A DNA stretch of 64,000 nt from an uncultured Clostridia bacterium (GTDB lineage Bacteria; Bacillota; Clostridia; TANB77; CAG-465): assembly GCA_949106495.1 (NCBI GenBank), contig CARYZD010000004.1, positions 62,001 to 126,000 of the forward strand. The letters are read 5' to 3'. Position numbers and translations under genes: made by a program. How positions within the stretch are numbered: position 1 is the stretch's first letter; each line of letters starts with the position of its first letter. The notes beneath the pieces were generated by a model. It worked only from the letters and a program-made list of their open reading frames with translations, was not told the DNA's origin and ran no database searches. This document shows, one piece after another, positions 43,902 to 52,864 of this stretch.

Positions 43902-44918
43902 ATGAATAACGATAAATTAGTTAACGCCAAAATACTAGTTATCGATGATGACGTAAATATGATGGATGTACTTTCTGTTATATTAAGAAGGTATGGACAT
44001 AGCGTGAAAACATACACAGAACCTCTATCAGCAATAGAGGAACTTAAGAAAAACACATATGATATTTTACTTGTTAATTATTTGATGACTCCAGTAAAAG
44101 GCGATAAAATTGTAGAAACAGTTAGAGAATTTAATAAAGAAATATATATAATTCTAATGTCTATTCATAAAGATCTAGCACCTTCCATCGAAGTTATGCA
44201 ACAACTAGATATTCAAGCTTATTATGAAAAAAGTAATAGATTTGATAATTTAATTATGCTTATTCAAGGTGGTATTAAATATATAGAGCAAATTAACAAA
44301 ATTAAAACTATGAATTCTAAACTTGAACATTACCTAGTAGATTTTGCTAAAATTTTGCTTCAAACTGTTGGTGCAAAAGATCACTATACTGAAGAACATT
44401 CAAGAAGAGTTACACTTCTTGCAGATGTATTTTCAAAATATTTAAAATTAGATAGTAAGCAAATTTCTGACTTACAAATTGCTGCAGCATTTCACGACAT
44501 AGGAAAAATTGGTATTCCCGATAATATCTTATTAAAAACAACTCGTCTTACTGATGAAGAATATCAAGTAATTAAAACACATCCTGTTATTGCCGCCAAT
44601 ATATTTTCTGTATCAGATATTTATAAAGATATTTATCCTATTATGTATTATCATCATGAAAGATATGATGGTAGAGGATATCCTACTGGAATAAGTGGAA
44701 TGCAAATACCATTTCTTGCAAGATTACTTTCAATATGTGATTCTTTTGATGCTATTGTATCAAAAAGAACTTATAAAGAAGGTGCAACAATAGAATTTGC
44801 TTTATCTGAAATAGAAAAAGGTTCAGGTACACAATTTGATCCTGAACTTGCCCCAAAATTTATTACTATGGTAGAAAATAATAAAAAATATATAGAAAAA
44901 ATATTTAATGAATTCTAG
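43902..44918 (+). CDS. Response regulator with atypical receiver and HD-GYP phosphodiesterase domain
   Basis: 338 residues. The receiver domain (about 10-120) keeps the acidic pocket D15-D17 and K110, but the phospho-acceptor position reads N59 in ILLVNYLMTP, where a functional domain has Asp. The C-terminal HD-GYP domain is complete: H198-D199 (FHDIGKIGIPD), HHE 251-253 and DGRGYP 256-261. HD-GYP enzymes hydrolyse cyclic-di-GMP. The receiver may be phosphorylation-independent, or respond to a ligand. No partner kinase lies nearby. Ribosome site AAAGGTGAAC is modest. Confidence 0.9.
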   Translation: MNNDKLVNAKILVIDDDVNMMDVLSVILRRYGHSVKTYTEPLSAIEELKKNTYDILLVNYLMTPVKGDKIVETVREFNKEIYIILMSIHKDLAPSIEVMQQLDIQAYYEKSNRFDNLIMLIQGGIKYIEQINKIKTMNSKLEHYLVDFAKILLQTVGAKDHYTEEHSRRVTLLADVFSKYLKLDSKQISDLQIAAAFHDIGKIGIPDNILLKTTRLTDEEYQVIKTHPVIAANIFSVSDIYKDIYPIMYYHHERYDGRGYPTGISGMQIPFLARLLSICDSFDAIVSKRTYKEGATIEFALSEIEKGSGTQFDPELAPKFITMVENNKKYIEKIFNEF

Positions 44919-44962
44919 TCTTAAACTAAATTTAAACAAAGATTTAAGACTAGAGTTTTTTA
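44915..44962 (+). terminator. Terminator after the REC-HD gene
   Basis: CTAGTCTTAA (44915-44924) pairs with TTAAGACTAG (44944-44953) across a 19-nt loop, followed by a T run on the plus strand; it also ends the convergent gene at 44960. Confidence 0.75.
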
Positions 44963-45505
44963 TTCTATATATATCGCAATTATCTTAAATACATCATTTA
45001 AAGCATTTAAACAATTTATTTTATATCCTAAACATTCTACCTCACATTGATTTTCAAATATTTCAATAAGGCTATTATATGCTTCTTCGTTAATAATGAA
45101 CTTATTATTATCAATATTAAAATTCGTTTTATTTAAGCTATCTATTCTTCCTACTATTCTTTTTATTCTAGTATCTTCTTTTATTTTTTCAGCTATACAG
45201 TAATAAAAGTTGTTGTTTTTAATACTAGATACATCTTCAATATTTATATATCTTTTTACCACTTCCACATTACATAGTACTCCAAAATCTTCTGAAATTC
45301 CTATCCTATTCTTTTTTTCTATGCACTCTTCTTTATCATCTTTTCTACAGCCTTTTTCAAATTCAGGCCTAATATTAGTATTATTATTCGTTGTGTATCC
45401 TCTTTTTTCAGAATATTCAAAAAAATCTATATCAAAAGATACATTTTCTATTTTAGGTGCAATGCATTTTATTAAATCTTTATTAATATATATATACATC
45501 CTCAT
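44960..45505 (-). CDS. Hypothetical Cys-containing cytoplasmic protein
   Basis: 181 residues, no signal or membrane segment. Cys residues are unusually frequent (about nine, including KGCRKDDKEECIEKK and ENQCEVECLGYKINCL). I do not recognise the family. It starts at ATG 45505 (ATG 45499 is an alternative) with a weak ribosome site, 14 bp after comEA, so it is probably read from the comEA transcript. Its function cannot be assigned. Confidence 0.65.
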   Translation of the reverse strand: MRMYIYINKDLIKCIAPKIENVSFDIDFFEYSEKRGYTTNNNTNIRPEFEKGCRKDDKEECIEKKNRIGISEDFGVLCNVEVVKRYINIEDVSSIKNNNFYYCIAEKIKEDTRIKRIVGRIDSLNKTNFNIDNNKFIINEEAYNSLIEIFENQCEVECLGYKINCLNALNDVFKIIAIYIE

Positions 45506-45519
45506 ATTTACATATTATT

Positions 45520-46113
45520 TTATTTAACACAAATATATTCTTTTATAGCTTCATATTTAGAATTACCTATTCCATTTACATTTAATATATCTTCTACTAT
45601 TTCAAATTTATTATTCTTTCTATATTCAATTATATTATTTGCAAGTGTTTCTCCTATTCCATTTAAACTTTTAAGTTCTTCTTTTGAAGCCTTATTTATA
45701 TTGATTAATCCATTATTTTCATTGCTTATTTCATCATTATCAGTACTTTCATAAACATTTTTTGTTTTTTTAGGAATGTCTATTTTATCTGAATCATTTA
45801 GTTTTTCAGCTAAATTTATATCTGTTACATCTGCATTTTCTGTTAATCCTCCACAAAGATTAACTAAATCATTTAATCTATATTCTGAGTCAACATAATA
45901 TACACCTGGGGAATTTACTTCACCAGTAATATATACTGCAATTTTATTTTCATATTTATTAACTTCAATTTCATTATTATTTATATATAACTTAGATTTA
46001 TCTTTATAATTTTGATATACAATAGAAAAAGCAGAAATCAATACTACTATTACTATCATTAAATACGCTTTATATTTTATAATTATTTCTTTTAATTTAT
46101 TTATTACTTTCAC
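45520..46113 (-). CDS. comEA: DNA-binding competence-type protein ComEA
   Basis: Binds double-stranded DNA at the outer face of the membrane for uptake. 197 residues: N-terminal membrane segment (about 16-32, LMIVIVVLISAFSIVYQ), a SLBB-like domain (VYITGEVNSPGVYYVDSEYR), then two helix-hairpin-helix motifs (LKSLNGIGETLANNIIEYR, ILNVNGIGNSKYEAI). comEC is not adjacent, so this may be part of a scattered competence set or a surface DNA-binding protein. Confidence 0.9.
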   Translation of the reverse strand: MKVINKLKEIIIKYKAYLMIVIVVLISAFSIVYQNYKDKSKLYINNNEIEVNKYENKIAVYITGEVNSPGVYYVDSEYRLNDLVNLCGGLTENADVTDINLAEKLNDSDKIDIPKKTKNVYESTDNDEISNENNGLININKASKEELKSLNGIGETLANNIIEYRKNNKFEIVEDILNVNGIGNSKYEAIKEYICVK

Positions 46114-46182
46114 AATTTATCCTCCCTTTTTGCCAAAACTTTTAATTTATATTATTATATTTTGTAAATTACCCTATAACGC

Positions 46183-46218
46183 AAATTAGAAGTTATGAAA
46201 ATTCATAACTTCTAATTT
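46183..46218. repeat. 36-bp perfect inverted repeat between CvpA-family gene and comEA
   Basis: Seventeen-bp arms (46183-46199 and 46202-46218) with a 2-nt centre. It follows the cvpA-family stop by 25 bp. The exit on the minus strand has no real T run, so it may act as a weak terminator or mRNA-stabilising hairpin. Confidence 0.6.
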
Positions 46219-46242
46219 AAATATCTATTTTTTGCTTATATT

Positions 46243-46875
46243 TTATATTTTTAATCCAGATTTAATAATAGTAACAAGTAAATTATTATTATACAATAAT
46301 TTTAATAAAATTGTATTATCTATAAATTTTGATATTCCTTCAAAAATTGGTAATGGTGAAATAAACGAAACAACAGCAAGTATAATCCATATTTTAATTA
46401 AAATCGATAAAATTCCTACTACTGTTCCTCCCATACTATTTATTGAACTTAATATTGGTAAATTAAATACCACATTTAAAATCATTTGTAGTATATAACA
46501 TATTAGTCTTACAATTAGGAAAATAACAATAAAGCTAAGTCCTTTCATTACAAATCTTGCAACTACTTCTCCTGCTTGAGAAACTTGATTTTGTGTAACT
46601 GTGTTTGAAATTATACTCCCATAAAAAGAATCCTCTATATTTTCTCCATTATCTATCATTTGCTGAATATTTTCTGATGCTACATCTTTAACTTTTTCTC
46701 CTATACCAGAATCATATAAAGCATTTGCAACTACAGATTGAAAAGCAAAAGCTAATATAATTGATAAAATTAATGAAGCAAATCCAACTAAAATGCCAAT
46801 AAGGCCTTTTTTGTGTCCACTAAAAGCTCCAAATGCTATTAATGCAACAAGTATCACATCTAATAAAATAACCAT
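46243..46875 (-). CDS. CvpA-family membrane protein
   Basis: 210 residues. The CvpA family (colicin V production, often near envelope genes) has four membrane segments; here they are about 4-20, 28-50, 95-125 and 140-165, starting with VILLDVILVALIAFGAFSGHKKGLIGIL, in which Asp and Gly positions match. It precedes comEA and follows the DUF5711-type gene by 11 bp. The molecular function of the family in Bacillota is not established. Confidence 0.85.
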   Translation of the reverse strand: MVILLDVILVALIAFGAFSGHKKGLIGILVGFASLILSIILAFAFQSVVANALYDSGIGEKVKDVASENIQQMIDNGENIEDSFYGSIISNTVTQNQVSQAGEVVARFVMKGLSFIVIFLIVRLICYILQMILNVVFNLPILSSINSMGGTVVGILSILIKIWIILAVVSFISPLPIFEGISKFIDNTILLKLLYNNNLLVTIIKSGLKI

Positions 46876-46886
46876 ATACTCCCTCC

Positions 46887-48173
46887 TTATAAATTAATAA
46901 TATATATTTTATTTGTATAAATTAAAGCTAAGCTTTTATTTCCATTAAATAATATGCTTTTTTTAGGTGTAAAATTAGTGGTTCTTTCTCCTAAATCTAC
47001 TCCCCATTTATTTATTATACTAATATGATCTTGATAAATATAATAATTAATTAAATCACTACTTACCATATTTTTAGGTACAGAATCAAACTTTGTAGAA
47101 CATATTTTATTTCCATTATAACTTACATTCTCTACAACATAGGCATTTTCTTCCATACTTCTTTCTAAATAAGTATAATAATTATCATTAAGTGCAATAA
47201 ATATCAATTGAGTATCATTAAATTCTTTTAATACATTTATATTTCCATTATCCACATTTATTGATACTATTTCATCATTTAATAAAGCATATATTTCTTT
47301 TCCTTGAACATTAAAATCATATACAAATTTATTATCTAAAGATATTATATCTCTTAACTTGTCATCATCTTTTTTAGAAATGTTTATCTCTCTAAATTTT
47401 ATACCAATATTTGAAGAATTAGTTACAGCTTCTGTAAAAATTATTTTTTGAGCATTATCTAATATCTTTAAAGATACAATACTTTCTTGACTTAAATATG
47501 CATCATATAAACTTTTTCCTTTTTTATTGTATACACTAATTATATTATTATATCCTGACTCTACAGAATATTGAATAGCCATATTTCCATATCTATCTAA
47601 AAAAGCATTTTTGATTTTTCCATCAATCTTTTTATTTAATATTTCATTTTGACTTTCAAATAAATATATCATTCCAGTAGAATTATTAGTTACAAGCATA
47701 TATCTACCCTCTACATAGATACTTGGTGTAAAACTGTCAGAAAAAGTGTGAGTCCATGTCACTTCTCGCTCATCATTATATGTTGTTATTGTATTATTAG
47801 AATAAACATATAATTGCTCATTATAATTACCATATACATCACTATCTTTAGTGACAATTTCTATTTTATTATCATCAATATTTGTAGAAGATGATTTTAT
47901 ATGAATACCAAATATAGGACCATAATCATATAAAATCCAGCTAATAACTACAATTATAGCTAATACTATTATTATAGCTTTAGTATTAATTTTATATCTA
48001 ATTTTAGGCCTCTCTATCATTTGACCTGTAGCATTTCTCTCAAATTTATTAATTCTCTTATTTCTTTCAAAATCTAATTCTTCTTTATTTCTATTTACTA
48101 TGTCTATACCTTGTGCTATATCTTTTTCTTCATCTAAAAATATAGACGAATTTTTATTTTCTTTCTTCTTCAT
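46887..48173 (-). CDS. Membrane-anchored DUF5711-type beta-propeller protein
   Basis: 428 residues from ATG 48173 with GGGAGAA 5 nt upstream; a longer frame inside rarA (to 48212) lacks a good site. A charged cytoplasmic N terminus (about 75 residues) leads to a membrane segment (about 82-100, AIIIVLALIVVISWILY) and an external domain of repeated short strands (YVYSNNTITTYN, DILNKKIDGKIKNAFLDRYGNMA) typical of DUF5711. The start overlaps rarA by 20 bp. Function unknown; possibly a sensor in the cell envelope. Confidence 0.82.
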   Translation of the reverse strand: MKKKENKNSSIFLDEEKDIAQGIDIVNRNKEELDFERNKRINKFERNATGQMIERPKIRYKINTKAIIIVLAIIVVISWILYDYGPIFGIHIKSSSTNIDDNKIEIVTKDSDVYGNYNEQLYVYSNNTITTYNDEREVTWTHTFSDSFTPSIYVEGRYMLVTNNSTGMIYLFESQNEILNKKIDGKIKNAFLDRYGNMAIQYSVESGYNNIISVYNKKGKSLYDAYLSQESIVSLKILDNAQKIIFTEAVTNSSNIGIKFREINISKKDDDKLRDIISLDNKFVYDFNVQGKEIYALLNDEIVSINVDNGNINVLKEFNDTQLIFIALNDNYYTYLERSMEENAYVVENVSYNGNKICSTKFDSVPKNMVSSDLINYYIYQDHISIINKWGVDLGERTTNFTPKKSILFNGNKSLALIYTNKIYIINL

Positions 48174-49410
48174 AAAAATTCTCCCACTCTCTTGGCTCAT
48201 AGTATTTCTCATTAATTAAATTATCTGGTAAATATTGTTGTTCAACTTTTCCGTGGTCATAATCATGTGGATATTTATATCCCTCACCATATCCAAATTG
48301 TTCCATCCCAGATGCAGCAGCATTTCGTATATGCATTGGTACTTGTCCAACATCTTTTGTCCTTACATCTTCAATTGCTTTATTAATTCCTCTATAAGAA
48401 GTATTAGATTTTGGACTAAGTGCAATTGTTAAAGCTGCTTGAGCAAGTATAATTTTTGCCTCAGGCATTCCAATTTGATGTACTGCATTCATTGCAGCTA
48501 CTGCAACTTTTAAAGCATCACTATTTGCAAGACCTACATCTTCAGATGATTGAATGACTATTCTTCTTGCAATAAACATAGGGTCTTCTCCAGCATCTAA
48601 CATTCTAGCAAGATAATGTAAAGTTGCATCAGGATCTGAGCCTCTCATAGATTTGATAAATGCAGAAATAATATCATAATGTGAATCATCTGTCTTATCA
48701 TAAACAGCTTTTTTCTGTTGAACACAATTAATTGCAATATTTTTATCTATATATATTAGACCTTCTTCATTCATTTCAGTGGTTAAAACAGCTAATTCTA
48801 AAGCATTAAGAGCAGTTCTAACATCACCATTTGAACACATAGCTATATATTCTAATGCATCCTTACTTATTTCTAAGTTATAATTTCCTAAACCATTTTC
48901 TTTATCTTTTATACAATTTTCTAGTATCTTAATTATATCACTATCTAGTAACTCTTTAAATTTAAATACTGTTGACCTTGATATTAATGCTTTATTTACG
49001 GAAAAATATGGATTTTCTGTAGTCGCTCCAATTAATATTACTGTACCTTTTTCAACATGTGGTAATAATGCATCTTGTTGTAATTTATTAAATCTATGTA
49101 TCTCATCTATAAATAGTATTACCTTACCTGTTGGATTAGTAAATATGTTTTGTGCTTCTTCTACAACAGCTTTTATATCTCCAACGCCTGATGTTGTAGC
49201 ATTTAATGTTACAAATTTATTTTTAGTTCCACTTGCAATTACTCTTGCAAGTGAAGTTTTACCACACCCAGGGGGTCCCCAAAATATTGCCGATGTAAGC
49301 TTATCTGCCTTAATTAATCTATATAATAATTTATCTTTTCCTACTATATCTTCTTGACCATAAAAATCTTCTAATTTAGTAGGTTTCATTCTATATGCTA
49401 GTGGTTCCAT
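48154..49410 (-). CDS. rarA: Replication-associated recombination protein A
   Basis: AAA+ ATPase (MgsA/RarA, Mgs1/WRNIP1 family) that acts at stalled forks. 418 residues; the Walker A motif WGPPGCGKTS, Walker B VILFIDEIHRFNK, sensor AAATTENP-like GATTENPYFSVN, and the C-terminal domain with RGSDPDATLHYLARMLDAGEDP are the family's hallmarks. Transcribed from 49444-49472 with the DUF5711 gene, cvpA and comEA following. Confidence 0.96.
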   Translation of the reverse strand: MEPLAYRMKPTKLEDFYGQEDIVGKDKLLYRLIKADKLTSAIFWGPPGCGKTSLARVIASGTKNKFVTLNATTSGVGDIKAVVEEAQNIFTNPTGKVILFIDEIHRFNKLQQDALLPHVEKGTVILIGATTENPYFSVNKALISRSTVFKFKELLDSDIIKILENCIKDKENGLGNYNLEISKDALEYIAMCSNGDVRTALNALELAVLTTEMNEEGLIYIDKNIAINCVQQKKAVYDKTDDSHYDIISAFIKSMRGSDPDATLHYLARMLDAGEDPMFIARRIVIQSSEDVGLANSDALKVAVAAMNAVHQIGMPEAKIILAQAALTIALSPKSNTSYRGINKAIEDVRTKDVGQVPMHIRNAAASGMEQFGYGEGYKYPHDYDHGKVEQQYLPDNLINEKYYEPREWENFYEEERK

Positions 49411-49443
49411 AGTTCACCTCAATAAGTCTATTATTTCATATTA

Positions 49444-49472
49444 ATTATATAATAAAACTTAGCTATAATCAA
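49444..49472 (-). promoter_or_regulatory. rarA promoter
   Basis: TTGATT and TATAAT with a 17-bp spacer on the minus strand, 34 nt before the rarA start. Confidence 0.8.
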
Positions 49473-49500
49473 GGATAAGTAAACATATTAAGTTTTAATA

Positions 49501-49533
49501 TAAAAAATGAGACTATTATAAATTAATAGTCTC
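49501..49533 (-). terminator. Terminator after the zinc-ribbon gene
   Basis: GAGACTATTA (49509-49518) pairs with TAATAGTCTC (49524-49533), followed on the minus strand by a short T run. Confidence 0.7.
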
Positions 49534-49571
49534 GATTTATGGTATAAGTTATTAGCATACTTTAAATATAT

Positions 49572-49835
49572 TTAATAATATTTTGGCCTTATAATCATCC
49601 AAATTATCCATAATCCCCCAGTAATAAATATCATTAATAAATCTAATGCTAAAGAATAATGTCTTTTCATTCCTTTAACTGAATTAGATGCAGAAGATGA
49701 ACTTGATGCACTGGATGAATTATTTATAATTATATTTTTGTCCTCTTTTTTGTTCATATTTTTTGTTTCTACTCCGCAATGTACACAAACAATAGCTTTA
49801 TCATCTATTTCTTTTCCACAATTATAGCAAAACAT
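49572..49835 (-). CDS. Small zinc-ribbon membrane protein
   Basis: 87 residues: an N-terminal zinc ribbon (MFCYNCGKEI ... VCVHCG) with CxxC pairs at 3-6 and 17-20, a Ser/Asn-rich linker (SSASSSSSASNS), and one C-terminal membrane segment (about 62-82, LALDLLMIFITGGLWIIWMII). Proteins of this build are common in clostridia and often of unknown role. It is single-gene and divergent from the XRE regulator. Confidence 0.8.
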   Translation of the reverse strand: MFCYNCGKEIDDKAIVCVHCGVETKNMNKKEDKNIIINNSSSASSSSSASNSVKGMKRHYSLALDLLMIFITGGLWIIWMIIRPKYY

Positions 49836-49895
49836 AGTAATCCCTCCTACTTGTATTTTATATAAATATTATATCGTAATATGTCATATTATAGT

Positions 49896-49911
49896 TAACG
49901 ATACACCGTTA
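49896..49911. promoter_or_regulatory. Possible operator between the zinc-ribbon and XRE genes
   Basis: TAACG-ATACAC-CGTTA is a 5-bp inverted repeat with a 6-bp centre. It lies in the divergent gap near the putative start sites of both genes. Autoregulation by the XRE protein is a guess. Confidence 0.25.
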
Positions 49912-49958
49912 TATTGATACTCTAATTACTTGATATAATAATTATAGGACGTGAAAAT

Positions 49959-50198
49959 ATGACAATTTCTAAAGCGATATCAACAAGAATAATAAATATA
50001 TGTAAAGAAAAAGACATAAGTATAAATAAATTAGCAAATTCAAGTTTTTTAACACAATCAACTTTGCAATCTATAGTTGTAGGAGATAGTAATAATCCTA
50101 AATTATTAACAATTTCGCGAGTCTGTTATGGTCTTGAAATTACCTTAGAAGAATTTTTCTCTGATGATGTCTTTAAAGATATAGATTTAAATATTTAA
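49959..50198 (+). CDS. XRE-family helix-turn-helix regulator
   Basis: 79 residues, essentially a single helix-turn-helix domain (SINKLANSSFLTQSTLQSIVV, followed by LTISRVCYGLEITLEEFFSDD), of the Cro/CI (HTH_3/HTH_26) type. DNA-binding repressors of this size often control neighbouring genes; a candidate operator lies 50 bp upstream. No ligand domain is present. Start ATG 49959 has a weak GGACG-type site. Confidence 0.88.
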   Translation: MTISKAISTRIINICKEKDISINKLANSSFLTQSTLQSIVVGDSNNPKLLTISRVCYGLEITLEEFFSDDVFKDIDLNI

Positions 50199-50236
50199 AA
50201 AGGTAGCTACTATTAATATTAGTAACTACCTTTTTT
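50197..50236 (+). terminator. Bidirectional terminator between XRE gene and tktC
   Basis: AAAAAGGTAG (50197-50206) pairs with CTACCTTTTT (50226-50235), with TACTA/TAGTA inside and one mismatch, so both convergent genes can end here. Confidence 0.8.
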
Positions 50237-50239
50237 ATG

Positions 50240-51145
50240 TTAAAATTTACTTATAATATTTTCTTTTGTAAGTCCAAAATATTTATATACTTCTTTCCAA
50301 TTTCCAGATTTTCCAAAAGTATCATTTATGCCTATTTTTTCCAGCCTTTTAGGATATTCTTCACATAAAATATTAGATATAATACTCCCTATGCCTCCAA
50401 TTATGCTATGATCTTCAATTGATACAAGTTTTTTGGTTTCTTTAGCACACTTTAATATAGTATCTTTATCTATTGGCTTTATACTATATAAATCTACTAC
50501 TCTAACATTTATACCTTTTTCCATCAATTCCTTTTGAGCATTTAAAGCAATACTTACTGTTGAACCATATGCAAAAATAGTTCCATCAGTTCCATTTCCA
50601 AATATATTAGAACCACCTATTTTAAACTCATAGCTATCATCATATATATCATCCAAATCACTTCTTCCTAAACGTATATATTTAGGTCCATCGGTATGTG
50701 TGCATACTTTTAAAATCTTTTTGGTACTTATATCATCTGCTGGAGATAATACTTTCATAGTAGGTATTACATTCATTAACGCAACATCTTCTATACATTG
50801 ATGTGTTGGTCCATCTTCTCCAACCATCACTCCTGCATGAGTAGCACAAAGATTTACATTAACATGAGAATATGCGGCTGTATTTCTTACTTGATCATAT
50901 GCTCTTCCTGCCATAAACATTGCAAATGTAGATGCAAATACAGTTTTTCCGCTAAGTGCTAAACCACATGCTGTACCTACCAAATCTTGCTCTGCAATTC
51001 CTAAATCTATATGTCTATTAGGATACTTTTTCATAAACATATCTGTTTTAGTTGCAGCAGCTAAATCTGCATCTAAAACAACTACATTAGGATTTTCTCC
51101 TATTTCTAATAAATATTCTCCATATGCTTTTCTTGTTGATTTCAT
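50240..51145 (-). CDS. Transketolase, C-terminal subunit
   Basis: 301 residues carrying the pyrimidine-binding and C-terminal domains: DLGIAEQDLVGTACGLALSGK, GLTHEE-like VGEDGPTHQCIEDVALMN and IEDHSIIGGIGS. With the N-terminal subunit (52052-52855) it forms a split transketolase that transfers two-carbon units from ketose to aldose phosphates. The two halves are separated by one unknown gene. Last gene of the operon. Confidence 0.94.
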   Translation of the reverse strand: MKSTRKAYGEYLLEIGENPNVVVLDADLAAATKTDMFMKKYPNRHIDLGIAEQDLVGTACGLALSGKTVFASTFAMFMAGRAYDQVRNTAAYSHVNVNLCATHAGVMVGEDGPTHQCIEDVALMNVIPTMKVLSPADDISTKKILKVCTHTDGPKYIRLGRSDLDDIYDDSYEFKIGGSNIFGNGTDGTIFAYGSTVSIALNAQKELMEKGINVRVVDLYSIKPIDKDTILKCAKETKKLVSIEDHSIIGGIGSIISNILCEEYPKRLEKIGINDTFGKSGNWKEVYKYFGLTKENIISKF

Positions 51146-52041
51146 TAAATCACCTCTTCAATTATATTATTAAAATTAAACAACTCTAATGTTGATATAT
51201 CATTTTTTAATAAATCATCGTATTTTTCATCATTTGAAATTTTATTTGTATTATTATTTTTGTTATTTATTCTATCTAGCATTTCTGCATTTTGTGCATT
51301 TATTTTATTTAAAAATTCTTTACTATGAAATAAAGGAATTTTATTATTATCACTAAATACTAATGCTTGTGAAGTTGGCTTATCAAATTTAAATTCATTT
51401 ACTATACTATCTATAAAAGTATCTATTTCTTTAGATTTATAACCACAATTATTTACTATACTTACTATTTCATATAAACTTTTATTCTCTGGTATGTATT
51501 TTTTATTCACAGTTTCAACTCTTTTCAAGCTATAATTTTCAAGCATAGCTTTTTTTATTTTTGCTTTACCAGTTATTTTCTCTATAAAGTTAATTTTAGA
51601 ATATTTATTAATCTTTAAATCCAAAGATTTTATTTCCTCTTGTCTTATTAAATCATTTGCTTTAGTAGCAATTATATTAATATATTTTCTTATTTTTATA
51701 TCTTTATCTTCGTTAACTAATTCACTTACGTTTTTTAACTTTATATCATCTAAATATAGCATATTATTAAGTAGTTTATATTCTTCCATATAGTCGTTAT
51801 TATCATTATTTTTATATCTTTCAAGTATATTATCTACTTTTTTTATATACATATTTAAACCTTGTTTTACTTCTTCTGTTGTAGTATTTAATATATCTAT
51901 GTTTATTCCAATATCTTTGGCAAAATTATATCTAGTAGCAAGTTCTTCATCATTCTTTTCTATTTTATTATTAATCTCAGTAGCTTTATTTTTTATTTTA
52001 TCTAATCTAAAATTAATATCATTTTTAGATATATTTTCCAT
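51145..52041 (-). CDS. Hypothetical coiled-coil protein between transketolase halves
   Basis: 298 residues, highly charged and Asn/Lys-rich, with no signal peptide or membrane segment. Heptad-like stretches (about 8-90 and 190-250) suggest a coiled coil. No recognised domain. It shares one base with the stop/start junctions on both sides (starts 10 bp after the N-terminal subunit and overlaps the C-terminal subunit by 1 bp), so it is translationally linked to both. A structural or assembly role with the split transketolase is possible but unsupported. Confidence 0.7.
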   Translation of the reverse strand: MENISKNDINFRLDKIKNKATEINNKIEKNDEELATRYNFAKDIGINIDILNTTTEEVKQGLNMYIKKVDNILERYKNNDNNDYMEEYKLLNNMLYLDDIKLKNVSELVNEDKDIKIRKYINIIATKANDLIRQEEIKSLDLKINKYSKINFIEKITGKAKIKKAMLENYSLKRVETVNKKYIPENKSLYEIVSIVNNCGYKSKEIDTFIDSIVNEFKFDKPTSQALVFSDNNKIPLFHSKEFLNKINAQNAEMLDRINNKNNNTNKISNDEKYDDLLKNDISTLELFNFNNIIEEVI

Positions 52042-52051
52042 TTCTTCCTCC

Positions 52052-52855
52052 CTATTTAGAAAGTTCTTTCATTGCTAAATTATACTCTTCTTCACTTGGA
52101 GCTTTTCCATGCCATCCAGCATTATTCTCCATAAATGAAATTCCTTTTCCTTTAATTGTCTTTGCAATAATTATATTTGGTTTTTGTGAATTATTTGTAT
52201 TATCTATAGCATTTAAAATTTGCTCAAAATTATGCCCATCAATTTCTTGAACATACCATCCAAAAGACTCAAATTTTTCTTTTAGTTTATCCACACTTTT
52301 AACATCTTTAATACTACCATCAATTTGTAATCCATTATAATCTAAGAAAGCTATAAGATTATCTAATTTATATTTATTTGCTGTCATACATGCTTCCCAA
52401 ATTTGACCCTCTTGTATTTCTCCATCACCTAAAACACAATATACTTTTCCTTTAGCATTATCTAATTTCTTTGCAATAGCCATGCCATTTGCAATAGATA
52501 ACCCTTGACCTAATGAACCACTTGAAGCATCTACTCCATTTATCTTATTTGATGGATGACCTTCTAAATAACTATCTATTTTTCTTAATGTTTTTAAATC
52601 TTCATGTGGTATAAATCCTTTGTTAGCTAAAACAGCATAATATGCAGGCGCACAATGTCCTTTAGATAATATAAACTTATCTATTCTATTGCCATTATTG
52701 TCTAAATTTAAATTCATCTTTTCATGAAATATTGCAACTAAAATATCCGTACATGAAAGTGACCCACCTGGATGGCCAGATTTTGCATTATATACCATTT
52801 CAATTATATCTTTTCTAATTTCTTTAGATTTTTCTTCTAATTGTTCTATAGTCAT
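52052..52855 (-). CDS. Transketolase, N-terminal subunit
   Basis: 267 residues with the thiamine pyrophosphate domain: SKGHCAPAYYAVLANKG, SLGQGLSIANGMAIA and GDGEIQEGQIWEA followed by LDYNGLQIDG. Together with 50240-51145 it makes one transketolase. Ten bp downstream of the Alg13-like gene, in a glycosyltransferase context rather than a pentose phosphate one. Confidence 0.94.
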   Translation of the reverse strand: MTIEQLEEKSKEIRKDIIEMVYNAKSGHPGGSLSCTDILVAIFHEKMNLNLDNNGNRIDKFILSKGHCAPAYYAVLANKGFIPHEDLKTLRKIDSYLEGHPSNKINGVDASSGSLGQGLSIANGMAIAKKLDNAKGKVYCVLGDGEIQEGQIWEACMTANKYKLDNLIAFLDYNGLQIDGSIKDVKSVDKLKEKFESFGWYVQEIDGHNFEQILNAIDNTNNSQKPNIIIAKTIKGKGISFMENNAGWHGKAPSEEEYNLAMKELSK

Positions 52856-52864
52856 ATATACCTC

